A stretch of DNA of 64,000 nt from positions 25,203,001-25,267,000 of the forward strand of contig NC_083388.1 of NCBI RefSeq assembly GCF_031755915.1, given 5' to 3'. The DNA comes from Ziziphus jujuba. Taxonomy: Eukaryota; Streptophyta; Magnoliopsida; Rosales; Rhamnaceae. Made by a program: the position numbers and the translations under genes. Below the pieces are notes generated by a model. That model saw nothing but the letters and a program-made list of their open reading frames with translations. It was not told where the DNA came from and did no database searches. Below, piece by piece: positions 12,330 through 25,361 of this stretch; the first letter of the stretch is position 1, and every line of letters starts with the position of its first letter.

Positions 12330-13087
12330 CTAATAATTGTTATCAGCCCAAAACTGCTTTTGGAGACAGTCAATAATATTCTTATCAAATTGGAAAGCCT
12401 TGATGAGAACATGATACGAGGGTCTGATCCAAACACCGCGTTAGCAATAGTGATAACTCCTGCGTTTTGGCTGCTCAAAGCAGCAAAAGCAACAGCATTG
12501 TAATCTCCCCTGTTGAACTAAAAATGAATGAGACCAACTGGGAACACACCAACACATCTCCTTTGTTGAGGATTTTAGTGAAGAGTTTGTTGCTTCCATC
12601 TTTTTGGTTGGATGTTACAAAACCAACCTCCAATGTTCCCTCTATGACTACAAGGATTTCGGTGCCTCGAGGTTGAATGTGTGGAGGGTTTAGACCATAT
12701 GGTGCATAGTCAATACAAGCCAAGTATATGCCCAAAGTGTTGAGTCCTGGTGTTTTGTCAACATTGAGTTGAGTTACATTTGAGCCAAGTGGGTTAGATG
12801 TGTCCCTGGGCTTATCGAGCCCCGGAAAGAAGAAACCGTGGGCCGTGACATCCTTGGGGTTCTTGCATAAAATTTCCATTCACGAACACTGCTCAGAGGA
12901 GAAACTTTTATTAGTTTGGGAATTAATACTATACCATATATACTATAAAGTTAAATATAGGTAAAGGAAAATAAAAAAGGTAAACATACAAGCAGATTCA
13001 ATGTCAGAGTCTTTGACTGCAACATAGAAGTCCTGCAGAGGGCTGGGATCAGAGGCAGAGGCAAAGGAGGATGCCAAGCCAAGACTA
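12330..13087 (-). pseudogene. Germin-like protein pseudogene 2
   Basis: Exon 2 lies at 12,330-12,888 and exon 1 at 12,990 to about 13,087, with the usual AG acceptor and GTATGT donor still visible. Much of the cupin is readable ([17 protein letters not shown], germin box 1 HIQPRGTEI). The gene is broken in several ways. Two extra bases follow the start of exon 2 (near 12,868). The segment leading to germin box 2 is frameshifted. CAG has become TAG in box 2. A deletion near 12,405 shifts the tail. The second metal-binding His of box 1 is Gln (HIQ instead of HIH). Exon 1 lacks its first part: homology jumps from the LGLASS codons straight to distal promoter sequence, so start codon, leader and TATA box are gone. 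Confidence 0.9.
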
Positions 13088-13152
13088 GTTAGGGAACTAG
13101 TCTCTGTATTTTCTCTGCACGAGATACGTAGAAAACTTGGACAATTTTCCAC

Positions 13153-14247
13153 TGCTTATTTATTTGGTGTTTATCTTAATCGAGGAAAAAATGTTCTTCA
13201 ACCATTAAAAGAACAAGTAAAACTTATTTAATTTTTACTTCATTGTATGTTTCTCGAATTAAATGGTCCTCTTTTTTTTTATTATTTTTATTAATTCATG
13301 TCTTAAAGATTGCAACTTAATTCCCTTTTACTATATATGATTTAAGCTAAATATTAATTTGTTTGTTTTCTATTAAAAACTTCATTTTTATTAACTAGGG
13401 CACCTTTCAATACCATGTCAAAGTCCCATATTGGTTTTGCTTAGCCGGTAATTCATGCTAAAATTTTTAAGTTGAAATAATTGTCACAACTGCTGTGCAT
13501 GTTCAGATCAATTCAAGTACAAATCTATGAAGATATCCCTTGCAGGGAAAGCAATTGAAGTGTTTTTTTTTTTTCTTTTGTTTTTGAGAAGCAATTGAGA
13601 TCGGTCGCTTAGTAAATTAATGATTAAATACCTTATGTTTTGGGGCCAGCACCCGGCTGTTAATTTTATTAATGCTGGACAGAAATACCTTTGATTGTTT
13701 CTTCTCTAGAGAAGATCTTCATCAATTTGCCCACTTCTTTTATAAGTAATTTAACTAACAATACGATTTATTATACTCTTTTGAGAAAAAATAATAAATA
13801 TGCTTATATTTTTAAAGCGTCATTCAATTCTTATGATGAAATTGGCAGAAGCATTAAATTATTCCATCTTAAAAATTAATTTAGCATTATAACATTTTCT
13901 GAATTAGTTGATATAAAAGAATGTGGAATTTGACAAATAATCAGATGAATACTTTTTATTTGTAATTTCTTTATATAAAGATTGCTTGTTAAGTATTAAA
14001 CTGATATATGGGGCATATTAATTTTCCTCTCACATAAATTTCTGGACTGTCCAATATCGACCATGCATGCATTTCTAATATCTAATAGAGAAGCCATTGA
14101 AAAAAAGGGAAAAAAATAATAGTAATTTACCCATTAAAGAGTTCTCTCATATTCAATACGATATTAGAGGCACTGACTAATTTTTAAACTTTCTACATGA
14201 TGTAGCTATTTATTAATTAAGTCTGTCGCAATATGGTGGATATATAG
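13153..14247. other. AT-rich intergenic stretch without genes
   Basis: No coding sequence, RNA gene or element terminus recognised. It is the distal 5' flank of germin-like pseudogene 2 and resembles flanks of the other copies (for example the section near 13,370-13,520 and 28,470-28,600). It ends at the TGTAACACC terminus of LTR C. Confidence 0.55.
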
Positions 14248-16970
14248 TGTAACACCCCATCCCAAATCACATCGGAATTCGTGCACGTTGATCGAGGTTG
14301 ACCGTTGACCCAGTGGGTCAAAAGTTAACTTTTTATTCCAGTTGAAATTTCTAATTGACCATGGTATCGTGGCGAAGTGCAGGATGCCCCGAGTTCGTAG
14401 ACTAGTAGCACGTCGAAAACGGAGCTACGGTTTGAAATTTATGGCCAAAACAAGTCGAGGTGCAAACTGTCCAAAAAGTGTTGGGAGTTGACTTTTTATT
14501 GTTATGTAATTTTGTTTTGACTTTTGTATGGTTGTAAAGTACTCGTCGATATGAGTTCATAGACTAGTGGCACTCTTAAATTGGACATCTGGTCAAAAAG
14601 TTATGGATATTTGAAGTTCGCCGGATACCGTAATATTTTATTATATCTGGCTTAAACGCACAGTAATGCCACGTGTCGTCACCTGATTGGTCCACATGGG
14701 TGAACAGTGTCACCCACGATGGCTTTTATTTGGCAAAAACGCCAGGGAGGAGAGAGAAAGAGAGAGAGGAGAGAGAGAGAGAGGACCGGCCGCCGGAAAT
14801 CGTCCAATTTCTGGCCAATCCTTGCTACACGCGCCGGCCAGACGGGAGCACCTTCCCATTTCCGGCCGAACCCTGAAATTCCACGACCGTCGGTGGCCGG
14901 ACGGGCCTAGACCGAGCCGGCGAAGCTCGGTCTTGATTTTTCCCTTCCACCGCCGGCCACCCATTTTCGGCCACTTTTAAGCCACACGCGCCTGACCGGT
15001 CCCTCATCCGTGGCAATTCCGGCCTACCCACCAAATTTCACGGCCACCGGACCTCCGACGCGCCAGGATCGGAGCATTTTCCAGCGAGGCGCTGAAAATC
15101 TTCAAATCGCGATCTCTTCACCGTCCGGAAGTCACTGTTCCGACGAGTACCCAGTTGCACCGCCGGTCCCTGTCCACTAATTCCGACCTCCTGAATCCAA
15201 AGCCGGCATCCTTTTCCTCCAATTCGCTACGGTTTGGGAGAATTGGGGGGTCGAATCCCAAAAGCTTTCCGGCGAGATTCCGGCCACCTCGGGTCCGATC
15301 TCCGAGAAGTAAGACCTAATCCGTTATCCTCATCACTCAAGCTTCGATTCGGTATATCACTCATAATTTTTAGTTGTCGTTTGTGTTCGCTCCCTGGGTA
15401 CCCATTTGGGAGTTACCCGATTAAAATATTAATATATTTGGTTGGTGTACTGTGGATGTTTTAGGTGCGCGTGCGAGTAGTGGAGTTGATCCTGCGGAGG
15501 ATCTTAGCTGATATACGCTCTTAAGGTGAGTGACCCACCTTTAAAAATATTTTGGGGCAATTAATTATATTTAATTGGTGTTTAATTGATATTTGAATTA
15601 TGCTCATGTGGTGCAATTTAATTATGATTTTATTGTGATTTAATTTATTTATTATGCATGAGCAAAGTATTTTCAGTAATAATTGTATGTAGTTTTAATA
15701 TTATTTTTCGGGCATAATTGGTTTAAATATTTTAAGGAAAATATTTGTTTAAAGTGGAAGTTTAAATTTTTATAATTATGCCCGCGGTATATTGTTTGTT
15801 GAACCTCGTATTATGAGAAAAATTATTGTTTTACTGTTATCGATGTTTTCGTACCGGATTGTTAAATGAAAATATATGGGATGGTAAATGTGAAAATTGG
15901 TATATTTCCCACGGTAATTTTGGAAAGAACGGTACGGTTATAATTAATTTAATAATTATTTTAGACGCATTCATACAGTATTGGTGTTCTGGTGTATGTA
16001 TATGGTTAGCGCGCAAGTATTATGTCTCCTGTGAGTTGCCATTGGACCGTGGGCAGGCAAGTTTGATATTGGCCACAGCCGCTCCCCTCCTTGGCCGGGA
16101 TGATGGTTTCAGCAGCGGTACTGTCGGGATGCCGAAGTGCCGTTTGCAAGTTTCTCTCTTTAATCCCCCCGCCAGTCGGTGCTCGGGACGTTGGGTATCA
16201 GAGGGCATCATCGGTATATGGTGTGGTGCGTCAAGTGTAAATTTTTCAGACAAAATTTCAAACCCCAAAGTGTTCAAAAATTATTTATTATATGTATTTA
16301 CATTTTAATTACATTTAGGGTATTTATTTATTTATTTATTGTTATTAAATTGTTTGATCCCTTGGTTTTTGAGAAATACGAATATCGGGTTTTGTGAAAA
16401 TGTTTTAAAAAGGGAACATTTCCAACGGAGTGATTAGTGAGAGTTTTGAGAGAAATTATTATTTTCATCTGCTATTATTTATTTACCTATTTAATTGCCG
16501 GTATTAATTAAATTCCCTTATTTGTTATTATTATTATTAAAAGTGTTCAGTAGCTAGGGTTGCTCACTGAGATGATTAGCATCTCACGTTTTTAAATTCC
16601 GTTCCATTAGGTGCAAGGGGTGGTAGACGTTCTTCCGGAGCGAACCAATTCTCCGCCGCTATCGTGGTTCGAGAAGTACCTTTGTACTCATTTGTTTCAG
16701 TTGTAATATTTCTTTCATCTTTGTTGTATTTTCTATTGAATAGCACTTCATCAAGCTCTGTATACTATTTTGGACACCTATGTTTTATTTATGCACTGGA
16801 TTACTGTTATTCTTGTGAAGTGCTGTAAAATTGTGGAATCAATTTGTAGTATTGTGGGAGGAATAAGGGGATGAATATAGAAGTGTGTTTTCAGTACAGG
16901 TAATTTTTGGTAAGTCCTACCCTTAGGGGAGGTGCTGCCGGATTTTCCGTTGGAAGGTTCGGTGGTATTG
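14248..16970 (+). mobile_element. Solo LTR (C), 3' end truncated
   Basis: It begins TGTAACACCCCATCCC, preceded by TATAG. It follows the standard LTR order: target-like tract, GA-rich run at 14,745-14,783, GC-rich block at 14,785-15,300, 61-nt segment at 15,465, and conserved block at 15,965-16,250. At about 16,970 it stops within the phrase GGAAGGTTCGGTGGTATT, roughly 75 bp before the expected CCTGACA end. It passes directly into copia integrase coding sequence. A deletion has therefore removed its end, its right TSD and the upstream half of the copia element. Confidence 0.88.
15465..15525 (+). other. Conserved 61-nt splice-bordered hairpin segment in LTR C
   Basis: Preceded by TGTTTTAG and followed by GTGAGTGACCCACC. 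The inner stem is GATCCT-GCGG-AGGATC, in which the C/G pair of other copies has become T/A on both sides. Exactly 61 nt. Confidence 0.6.
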
Positions 16971-16994
16971 CCAAGATCCTTCCAATAGAACAAT

Positions 16995-18063
16995 GTGGTA
17001 GAAAGGAAAAATAGAACAATCCTAGATATGGTAAGAAGCATGCTTAAAAGCAAGAGATTGCCAAAGGAGTTTTGGGCAGAGGCAGTTGCATGTGCTGTCT
17101 ACCTATCTAATCGATCTCCAACAAGAAGTGTGTGGGGAAAAACACCTCAAGAAGCTTGGAGTGGAAGGAAGCTCGATATTTCACACCTAAGAGTGTTTGG
17201 AAGCATAGCTCATGCACATGTACCTGATGAGAAAATAAGCAAATTGGATGATAAAAGTGAGAAGTATGTCTTCATCGGCTATGACATAAACTCCAAAGGG
17301 TACAAGCTCTACAATCCTAAAAGTGGGAAAACAATAATCAGCCGGGATGTTATATTTAATGAAAAAGCAGAGTGGAATTGGGAATCACATGATAAAAGCT
17401 ATAATTTTTTCCTATATCTTGGAGAGGAAGACGCAAAACAGCCAGGAATGGAGCTAATGAGAGAGGAGCCGATCACCCCACCAGCTTCACCAACCACAGG
17501 TCTTCAAGAAGGTGGAAGTTCAAGTGAAAGGGCCCCACGGTTTAGGAGTTTTCAAGAGATATATAAGGCAACCAAAAACCAAGATGATCTCACTTTGTTT
17601 TGTTTATTTGCTGATTGTGAACCCGTAAACTTCCACGAGGCAATAGAAGACAAGAATTGGAAGAATGCCGCGGATGAGGAGATAAAAGCAATCAAAAAGA
17701 ACAAAACATGGGAACCAGCTTTACTTCCATAAGGATCCAAGGCTATTGGCGTGAAGTGGGTGTATAAAGCCAAGAAGAATTCTAAAGGAGAGATTGAAAG
17801 GTACAAGGCAAGATTACTAGCAAAAGGTTGTAGTCAAAGAACTGGAATAGACTATGATGAAGTATTTGCTCCCATTGCTCGACTAGAAATGGTAAGATTG
17901 ATTATTTCTTTGGCAGCTCAACATGGTTAGAAGATACATCAAATGGATGTAAAATCTGCCTTTCTAAATGGGTTTCTTGAAGAAGAGGTTTATATTGAGC
18001 AACCACAAGGATATGAAATCAAGAGACAAGAAAAAGTTTTAAGGTTGAAGAAAGCACTTTATG
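16995..18063 (+). pseudogene. Copia polyprotein, part 1: integrase C-terminus and RT N-terminus
   Basis: It opens in the VERKNRT motif that carries the last catalytic Glu of the integrase DDE triad. It runs through the integrase C-terminal region (HLRVFGSIAHAHVP, YVFIGYD) and then the RT start ([39 protein letters not shown]). There is a stop at 17,730 in the LP-GSKAIG segment. A second stop, TAG at 17,928, stands where the family has Trp before [13 protein letters not shown]. Sequence continues to KKALY at 18,063, where solo LTR D1 interrupts it. Confidence in the family is high because the motifs are contiguous and in order. Confidence 0.92.
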
Positions 18064-18700
18064 TGTCAGGACCCATCCAAAACCCCTCACCGGAACCCTG
18101 GACAAATCCTGATCCCAGGGAAATACCACTGAATTCGACAGCATCTCTCCTAAGGGAAGGACTTACCACAAAATTTACCTGCATAAAGATACACTCCTAT
18201 ATGGTACCACCTTATCCCTTCCACCTTACTACAATAATTTCCACAATAGCAGCACTTCGATAACAATTTATATATAAAACACATACGTATATATATATAT
18301 ATGCAATAGGAATAATCAACTAAATAAACAACAAATTATACCTTTAATCATTCACGTTCGCCCACACTACCCACTTGTTGCTGTATATTTCAAATACACG
18401 TCAAATATTGTGTTAAAAAATATACCGATGCGTAATATAGGAAGAAAAGTAAAGCAATCATCACATTAACAACAACAACAATAATAATAGTAATCATTTT
18501 CATGATAAAAATAGTACTAATATCATCTGTCATATTTACTTGAGGCAATTACTTGTTCAATGACTATCACATAATCACAGCTGTCGCAAGGACTATCTCA
18601 CATGCCCAAAAGCTACCACTTGTTCTAAGGACTATTCTACTTGTCCAATGGCTATCTTTCTTGTCTGTAGACTGTGATACTTGTCTGGATATACCATATG

Positions 18701-18739
<39 letters not shown>

Positions 18740-21086
18740 TTAACAATAAAAATAAAAATAAATAATGGAAATAATAATAATAATAATCATAATAATGATG
18801 ATAACATTAGTAACAATGAAAATAATTGCAAACATAATTCTGATAAATAATAATTGTAATATTATTAACAAGAATAATGTTAATAATAATAATGACAATA
18901 AAAGCAATTAAGTATAATGTTAGAAAATCAGGTTATGAATATATAGAATAGTACGAGGTCAAATAATATTTTAAAATTCAAAATATATTATGAAATATAC
19001 ACTCGTATCAAGGGTACAAACGATACCCTCCAACATGCTATGCAATCCATGATTCCAGCTATCGCCAGCACCCTGCTACCAATACAATCCAGGGTAGTTG
19101 CCTAAATTGGCCGTCCAATCCTCTGGACTCGTAGCAACATAGTTACGAGGCTAGCTTTTCATGGACCACATCGGATCGCTGTCCCCATACGATGTGATAC
19201 ATACAAATATAATATACACATATATATATATATATATATACATATTTACAAAAAATACTTGATGCACATACTATATACCAGTGGTGTCCTACGGTGCCCA
19301 GCGTCCTAAAGCACCGTCTGACAGGGAGGTTAAAAAAGAAATCAGCATACGGTCCCGTGGCATCCCACCGCACCGCTGCTTAAACCGTCATCCCAGCCAT
19401 AGAGGGGAGCTGCTATGGCCAATATCCAACTTGCCTGCCCTCGGTTCGATAGCAACTCACTGGAGACATTACAACCTGCACGCTAATCACGTCCACATCC
19501 ACATCCACCTGCACGCTAATCACATCCACAACTACATAACACCGGTACGTGTATGGTGCATCGAAAACCGATAAAAATATTTATAATATTATATTTTTTT
19601 ATAATATAATATAATATTATAAAATTTGAACTTTTATATGATACACTTAAATTTATGCACTTTTATCAAATTCACAAAATTTCATGCATAAATAAATAAT
19701 TAAACACATAAGTATAGTTTCGATCAGAATAATTCAATATAACCAATTCCGCAAACCTTCAAATTAATTCATACTAAGTATCAATAGAATCACATACAAT
19801 TCCATAAATAATTAAGCATATAAAGATACATTCTATTAGCTGTCATAACTTCATAGTAACCTCACAGTAAAGTTAACAATAATTTAACAACAGTTTAAAA
19901 TCTATAGCTTTCCAAATTTAAGAAACATTAATTCAACACAATTGGACATCATCAATATAAATAGCAATTATTTAAACATTAAACATGTATTTTTCAGATT
20001 ATCATATTAAAATAATATTATTTATCCAAAAATGGCATCTGTCAAAATATTCAATCACAATTCACAAATAAGGTGCCAAACGAAAGCTAAGGTGATGATG
20101 AGTGTAAAACCAACCTTCGTTTAGCTCAAAACCCTCGGAGTTGGCCGGAAAATGGTCGGGAAGTTTCGACCGGAACCCCCTCCACTCATCTCACCAATGG
20201 CTTGGAATTTGGGCAAACGGATGTCATTTTTGGAATCAGGGGGTCAAAAACTAGGGGGAGGGACCAACCTCGGGACCGATGGCCAACCAATTGGCGACTC
20301 AGCGCCGGGCCTCGTCCAGCCATGGGCCACCACGTCGTCAGGCACATGTGGTCGTGCGACGGCCGGAAGAGGTGCAGCAGAGAGAAAGAGATACCGACGA
20401 GAGTGAGAGGGAAGGAAGAAAGAAGAAGGAAGAAGAAGAAGGAATCCAGGGGGGGGGCTATTTTTTCTTCCCACGTGGGGAAGAAGAAAAAAAGAAAGAC
20501 AAAAAGAATATAAATAAATATAAATATAAAATAATATTAAAATAATAATATAATATAATAAAATAATAATAATAATAACAATAATGTAATATTTAATTAT
20601 CTGAAATATGGCATTTCCTTGTCGTGACACATGGCACCCTTTATAATGCTACACGTGGCGTCGCTGTTCACGCACACTTACATATTAATGAATAGTAATA
20701 GCTGTCTTAGAAAAAATTCACAGGTCCGTAACTTTCCAATCATATGTCCAAATTGAGCGTGCTACTAGTCTATGAGCTCGTATCGACGAGTACTTCATAA
20801 CCATATATAAGTCAAAGCTCAATTTTACAAGAATAAAAGCTCAACTCTGACACCCTCGGACAGTTCGAACCTCAACTTGTTTTACTTATAACTTTCAAAT
20901 TGTAGCTCCATTTTTTATGTGCTACTAGTCTGTGGACTAGGGTCGATGTGTACTTCGTAATGGTGCCTTGGACAACCTAGAATTCTTACCGAGTCAAAAA
21001 GTCAAAATTTGGCCCTTCTCGATCAACGACGGTCAACGACGATCAACTTGAGAAATTTTCAATGTACTTCGGGATGGGGTGTTACA
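18064..21086 (-). mobile_element. Solo LTR (D1), minus orientation, inside copia RT
   Basis: On the minus strand it starts TGTAACACCCCATCCC at 21,086 and ends GGGTCCTGACA at 18,064, 3,023 bp. TTATG lies on both sides (18,059-18,063 and 21,087-21,091). It is more diverged than its neighbours and has an (AAT)n run at 18,700-18,740. The 61-nt segment found in other copies cannot be recognised here. Confidence 0.92.
18700..18740. repeat. (AAT)n microsatellite
   Basis: About 13 uninterrupted AAT/ATA units within solo LTR D1, followed by more loosely AAT-rich DNA to about 18,910. Confidence 0.95.
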
Positions 21087-21091
21087 TTATG

Positions 21092-21613
21092 TGTAACACC
21101 TCGTCCCACAGTACGTCAAAATTTTTGCACATTTATCGAGGTTGACCGTTGACCGAGATGGTTAAAATTTTGACTTTTTGTTCTGGATGGAATTTTGTGT
21201 TGATCAAGGCACTATTTCAAAGTACGTATCATCCAGAGTTCGTAGACTAGTAGCATGTCAAAATCGGAGCTAGCGTTTGAAAGTTATGCGCAAGGCAAGT
21301 TGCGGTCCAAGTTGTCCGGGGTGCCAAGTTTGACTTTTTATTTATGTAGAATTTTGATTTGACTCTTGTATGGTTGTAAAGTACTCATCGATATGAGTCT
21401 ATAGACTAACGGCACGCCTAATTTGGACACCCGGTTAAAAAGTTATGGACTCGCAAAGTTTTTCTGATACAATATTATTTTATATCATTTTTAATTAAAT
21501 GGTGTTATTGTGAAAAATGAGCGCCATGTGTCAAGCCCTCAGCTTTTCCCGTTAGTGCACAGTGGCACCCACGGGATGGCTTCTTATTGGCTCAAACCCG
21601 TGTGTGAGCCGCT

Positions 21614-21648
<35 letters not shown>

Positions 21649-24271
21649 GCGAGACCACCACTGGCCACCGCCGATTTGCCATTTTCTGGCCACCCTTTCC
21701 GTACATGCTTCACCCCACCTTGGCGCCCACTTGAAAACCGGCCAGCCAGCCAAAAATCACTGCTAATCGATCGCCGACACGCCCGAATCGAGACTTTTTC
21801 CGGCGGTGGAGCCGATTGTTTCAAACCCAGATTTCTCCTCGATTTGGCCTCCATTTGCCTCACTGCTGGTCTCATCCGTTCGCCCATCCTCCAATCTGCA
21901 TTTCCTCCAAAAATCATAACCAGTGACGGGTTCCTGTGACCATGGCGGCTCGTCAGGAAATTGACTTTCCGATGAGTTTCTAGTTGCACCGCCCATCCTT
22001 TCCTACTAATTCTGATCCAGTATCCACTTTCCCCAATTTTTAACAGATTGTGAGAATCGAGAGTCTAAAATCTAAGAGTTTTCCGACGAGATTCCGGCCA
22101 CCTCGAGTCCGATCTCCGGAAAGTAAGACCAGATTCGTAATCCTCATTTCACAAACTTCGTTTTGGTATATTACTCGTAAATTTTGGTTGTCGTTTGTGT
22201 TTACTCCCCGGGTACCCATTTGGGAGTTATCCGATTAAAATATTAAAATAATTAGTTTTGTGTATTGTGGATATTTTAGGTGCACGTGTGGATAGTGGAG
22301 TTGATCCTGCAGAGGATCTCGATTGATACACGTGCTTGAGGTGAGTGACCCACCTTCAAAACTATTTTGGAGTGATTAATTATATTTATTTTATGTTAAT
22401 TGAATATTTAGAAAATATCTCATGTGGTAGAATTTATTTATAACTATGGTAAACTGTATTATCAATTTCGGTAATTTCTATATATATATATATATATATA
22501 TCTTATTGATGCTAAACAAAAGTTTGGTTTATTAAGAAATTCTTGATTATTATTATTGTGATTTAATTGAAATTATTACACATGAGCAAGGTGTTTTCAT
22601 TTAATTAATTGTACTTGGATTTTAATATTATTTTTTGGGCATGATTCGATTTTAAATATTTCAAGAAAAATATTGGTTTAAGATTGGTGCTTTCAAATTA
22701 TATAATTATGCCTTTGAAATATTATTTGATTGACTTTATGATTTGGAAAAAGTTATTTGTATATTATTATTGGTGGATTTTTGCTGGAAATATTAAAAAA
22801 AAATGTGGGATTGTGAATTTGAAAAATGGTATGATTTCCACAGTGAGTTTTGGAAAAATAATTATTATTATTTTTAAATAATGTGGTTATTTATTTTAGA
22901 TGCACTCATACAGTACTGGTGTTCTGTACTGTGTATGTGGATGAGCACGCAAGTTATAATGTCTCCCATAAGTTGCCATTGGACTGAAGGCAGGCAAGTT
23001 TGATATTGGCCATAAGCCGCCCCCCTCCATGGTCGGGATGACGGTTTAAGCAGCGGCGCTGTCGAGACGCTGAAGAGACCGTATGCAAGTTTCTCTCTTT
23101 AACCCCCCATCGGACGGTGCTCGAGACACTGAGTATCGTAGGACATCACTGGTATATAGTGTGGTGCATCAAGTATTATTTCTTAGATATAAATTTCAAA
23201 TCCTAAAGTTTTAAAGTCGTATTTAAATTAAATGTATTTAACTTGTTTTATCACTTATTTCCAATTAGTATTTTTCTAAAATGTATTTGTTCATACTTGA
23301 TGTCAATGAATTTAAATCAATGTTTTTAAAATGCATCTTGCCATATTTTTATTATATAGATTGATTGAATATTTCAAAATGAATTTTATAATATATTTTT
23401 GCCATTTATTTTACATGATTGTTTGTAATTATTTAAATTATATTTTTTATACTGTTTATTTTAGATTATTAAATCAAATGTTACGAATTATGTATTGAAT
23501 TTCACTTTTATGTTATATTTCTTTAATGCAAGTGTTCTAGAATTATTTTATTATATTTTATTTGTATTTGGATTATTTAAATTTTGATCAAATTAATTAT
23601 TCCTTGATTTTTGGGGCATAAAAGATTGGGTTTTGTGAAAATATTTTAAAAAGAAAAACTTTTCCAACGGAGTGAATGGTGAGGGTTTTGAAAGAAAATA
23701 TTACTCTCAATTAATTATTATTTATTTAATTATTTATTCTTAATTAATCAAGTGTACTATGATTATCATTACTATTATAATTGTATATTAGATAGAGTCA
23801 TTCATTGAGATGATTAGCATTTCATATTTTTAAATATGTTCCCCTAGGTACAAAGATTGGTAGACGTTCGTCCGGAGTGAGTTTGGTCTTTATTGCTATC
23901 GTATTTCAAGGAGTTCTCTTTCTTTTCATTTATTTTTATTGTAATATTACTTTTCATCCTTTGTTGTATAACTTCCATACTTAATTGTACCCTATGATGC
24001 TCTGTATACTGTATTGGATGTATTTTATTAAATACTGCATTAGTTCCCGGTTTAATTTATGGAAGTTCTTATTATTGTGGAATTAAATTGTAGTAAAGTG
24101 GAGGAATAAGGCGGTATATAATATAAGTGTGTTTTCAGTACAGAGAATTTGTGGTAAGTCCAACCCTTAGGGGAGATTCTGTCAGATTTTCCATTGGAAT
24201 GTCCGGTATGATTTCCCTGGGATCAAAGCTTGTCTAGGGTTCCGGTAAGGGATCTTGGACGGGTCCTGACA
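21092..24271 (+). mobile_element. Solo LTR (D2), plus orientation, inside copia RT
   Basis: It starts TGTAACACCTCGTCCC and ends GGGTCCTGACA, 3,180 bp. TTATG flanks it on both sides (21,087-21,091 and 24,272-24,276). It is placed head to head with D1, and the single TTATG between them is shared. It contains a GA run at 21,616-21,648, a GC-rich block, the 61-nt segment at 22,280 and the conserved block at 22,900-23,170. Confidence 0.93.
22280..22340 (+). other. Conserved 61-nt splice-bordered hairpin segment in LTR D2
   Basis: Preceded by ATTTTAG and followed by GTGAGTGACCCACC. The inner stem is GATCCT-GCAG-AGGATC. The outer arms GTGCACGTGT and ACACGTGC also pair. Exactly 61 nt. Confidence 0.6.
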
Positions 24272-25361
24272 TTATGGGTTGAAGCAAGCACCAAGAGCTT
24301 GGAATGCTAGAATTGACAAGTATCTCCAAGAAAGGAATTTTATCAAGTGTCCATATGAGCATGCACTTTATATTAAAATTAAAAGAGATGATATATTGAT
24401 TCTGTGCTTGTATGTAGATGACTTAATTTTCACGGGCAGCAATCCAAGTATGTTTGTCGAGTTTAAGGAGAAGATGACGAGAGAGTTTGAGATGACCGAT
24501 ATTGGGCTCATGTCTTACTATCTCGGCATTGAAGTAAAGCAAGGAGGTGAAGGCATTCTAATTACTCAAGAAGGGTATGCTAAGTAGGTATTTAAGAAGT
24601 TTAAGATGGATAATGCAAATCCCATTGGCACACCAATGGAATGTGGAGTCAAGTTATCGAAGCATGAGGAAGGAGAAAAAGTGGATCCAACATTTTTTAA
24701 GAGCTTGGTTGGAAGCTTAAGATATTTGACGTGTACAAGGTGGGACATTCTCTATGCAATAGGAGTTATAAGTCGTTACATGGAAAATCTAACAACTCAT
24801 TTGAAGGTTGCAAAAAGAATTCTTAGATACCTAAAAGGTACAACAAGTTTTGGTTTGTATTATTCAACTTCCAATGATTACAAGCTTGTTGGATATAGTG
24901 ATAGTGATTGGAGTGGAGACATAGATGATCGTAAAAGCACAAGTGGCTTTGTGTTTTATTTGGGAGATACGGCTTTTACATGGATGTCAAAGAAGCAGCA
25001 AATTGTTACTCTTTCAACATGTGAAGCGGAGTATGTAGCTGCCACCTCATGTGTTGGTCATGCAATTTGGCTTCAAAACTTGTTAAGGAAGTTGGGTTGT
25101 CCATAAGAAGAACCAACCAAGATATATGTGGATAATAAATCAGCAATTGCCTTGTCCAAGCATCATGTTTTTCATGATCGAAGTAAACATATTGATACAC
25201 GTTATCATTATATTAGAGAGTGCATTGTCAAAGGAGATTACAGCTGGAGTATGTGAAGTCTTAAGATCAAGTAGCCGATATTTTTACCAAAACTCTTAAG
25301 CATGAAGTCTTTGTTAAATTGAGAAGTCTCATAGGAATAACTAATCAAGTTTAAAGGGGAG
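24272..25361 (+). pseudogene. Copia polyprotein, part 2: RT palm, RNase H, polypurine tract
   Basis: It resumes at GLKQAPRAWN directly after the TTATG duplication. The RT catalytic motif is intact (LYVDDLIFTG). The rest follows the copia order: YYLGIEVKQ, GSLRYLTCTRWDI, then RNase H ([48 protein letters not shown]). TAG at 24,585 follows GYAK, and TAA at 25,103 precedes [14 protein letters not shown] frameshift near 25,240 separates the last coding segment (DIFTK-like). The polypurine tract AAAGGGGAG at 25,353-25,361 abuts the 3' LTR. Confidence 0.92.

Noticed and set aside
20152..20630. Overlapping open frames on both strands in solo LTR D1
   Set aside because: They lie in the GC-rich and purine-rich LTR tract, overlap each other on both strands and have no protein motif.
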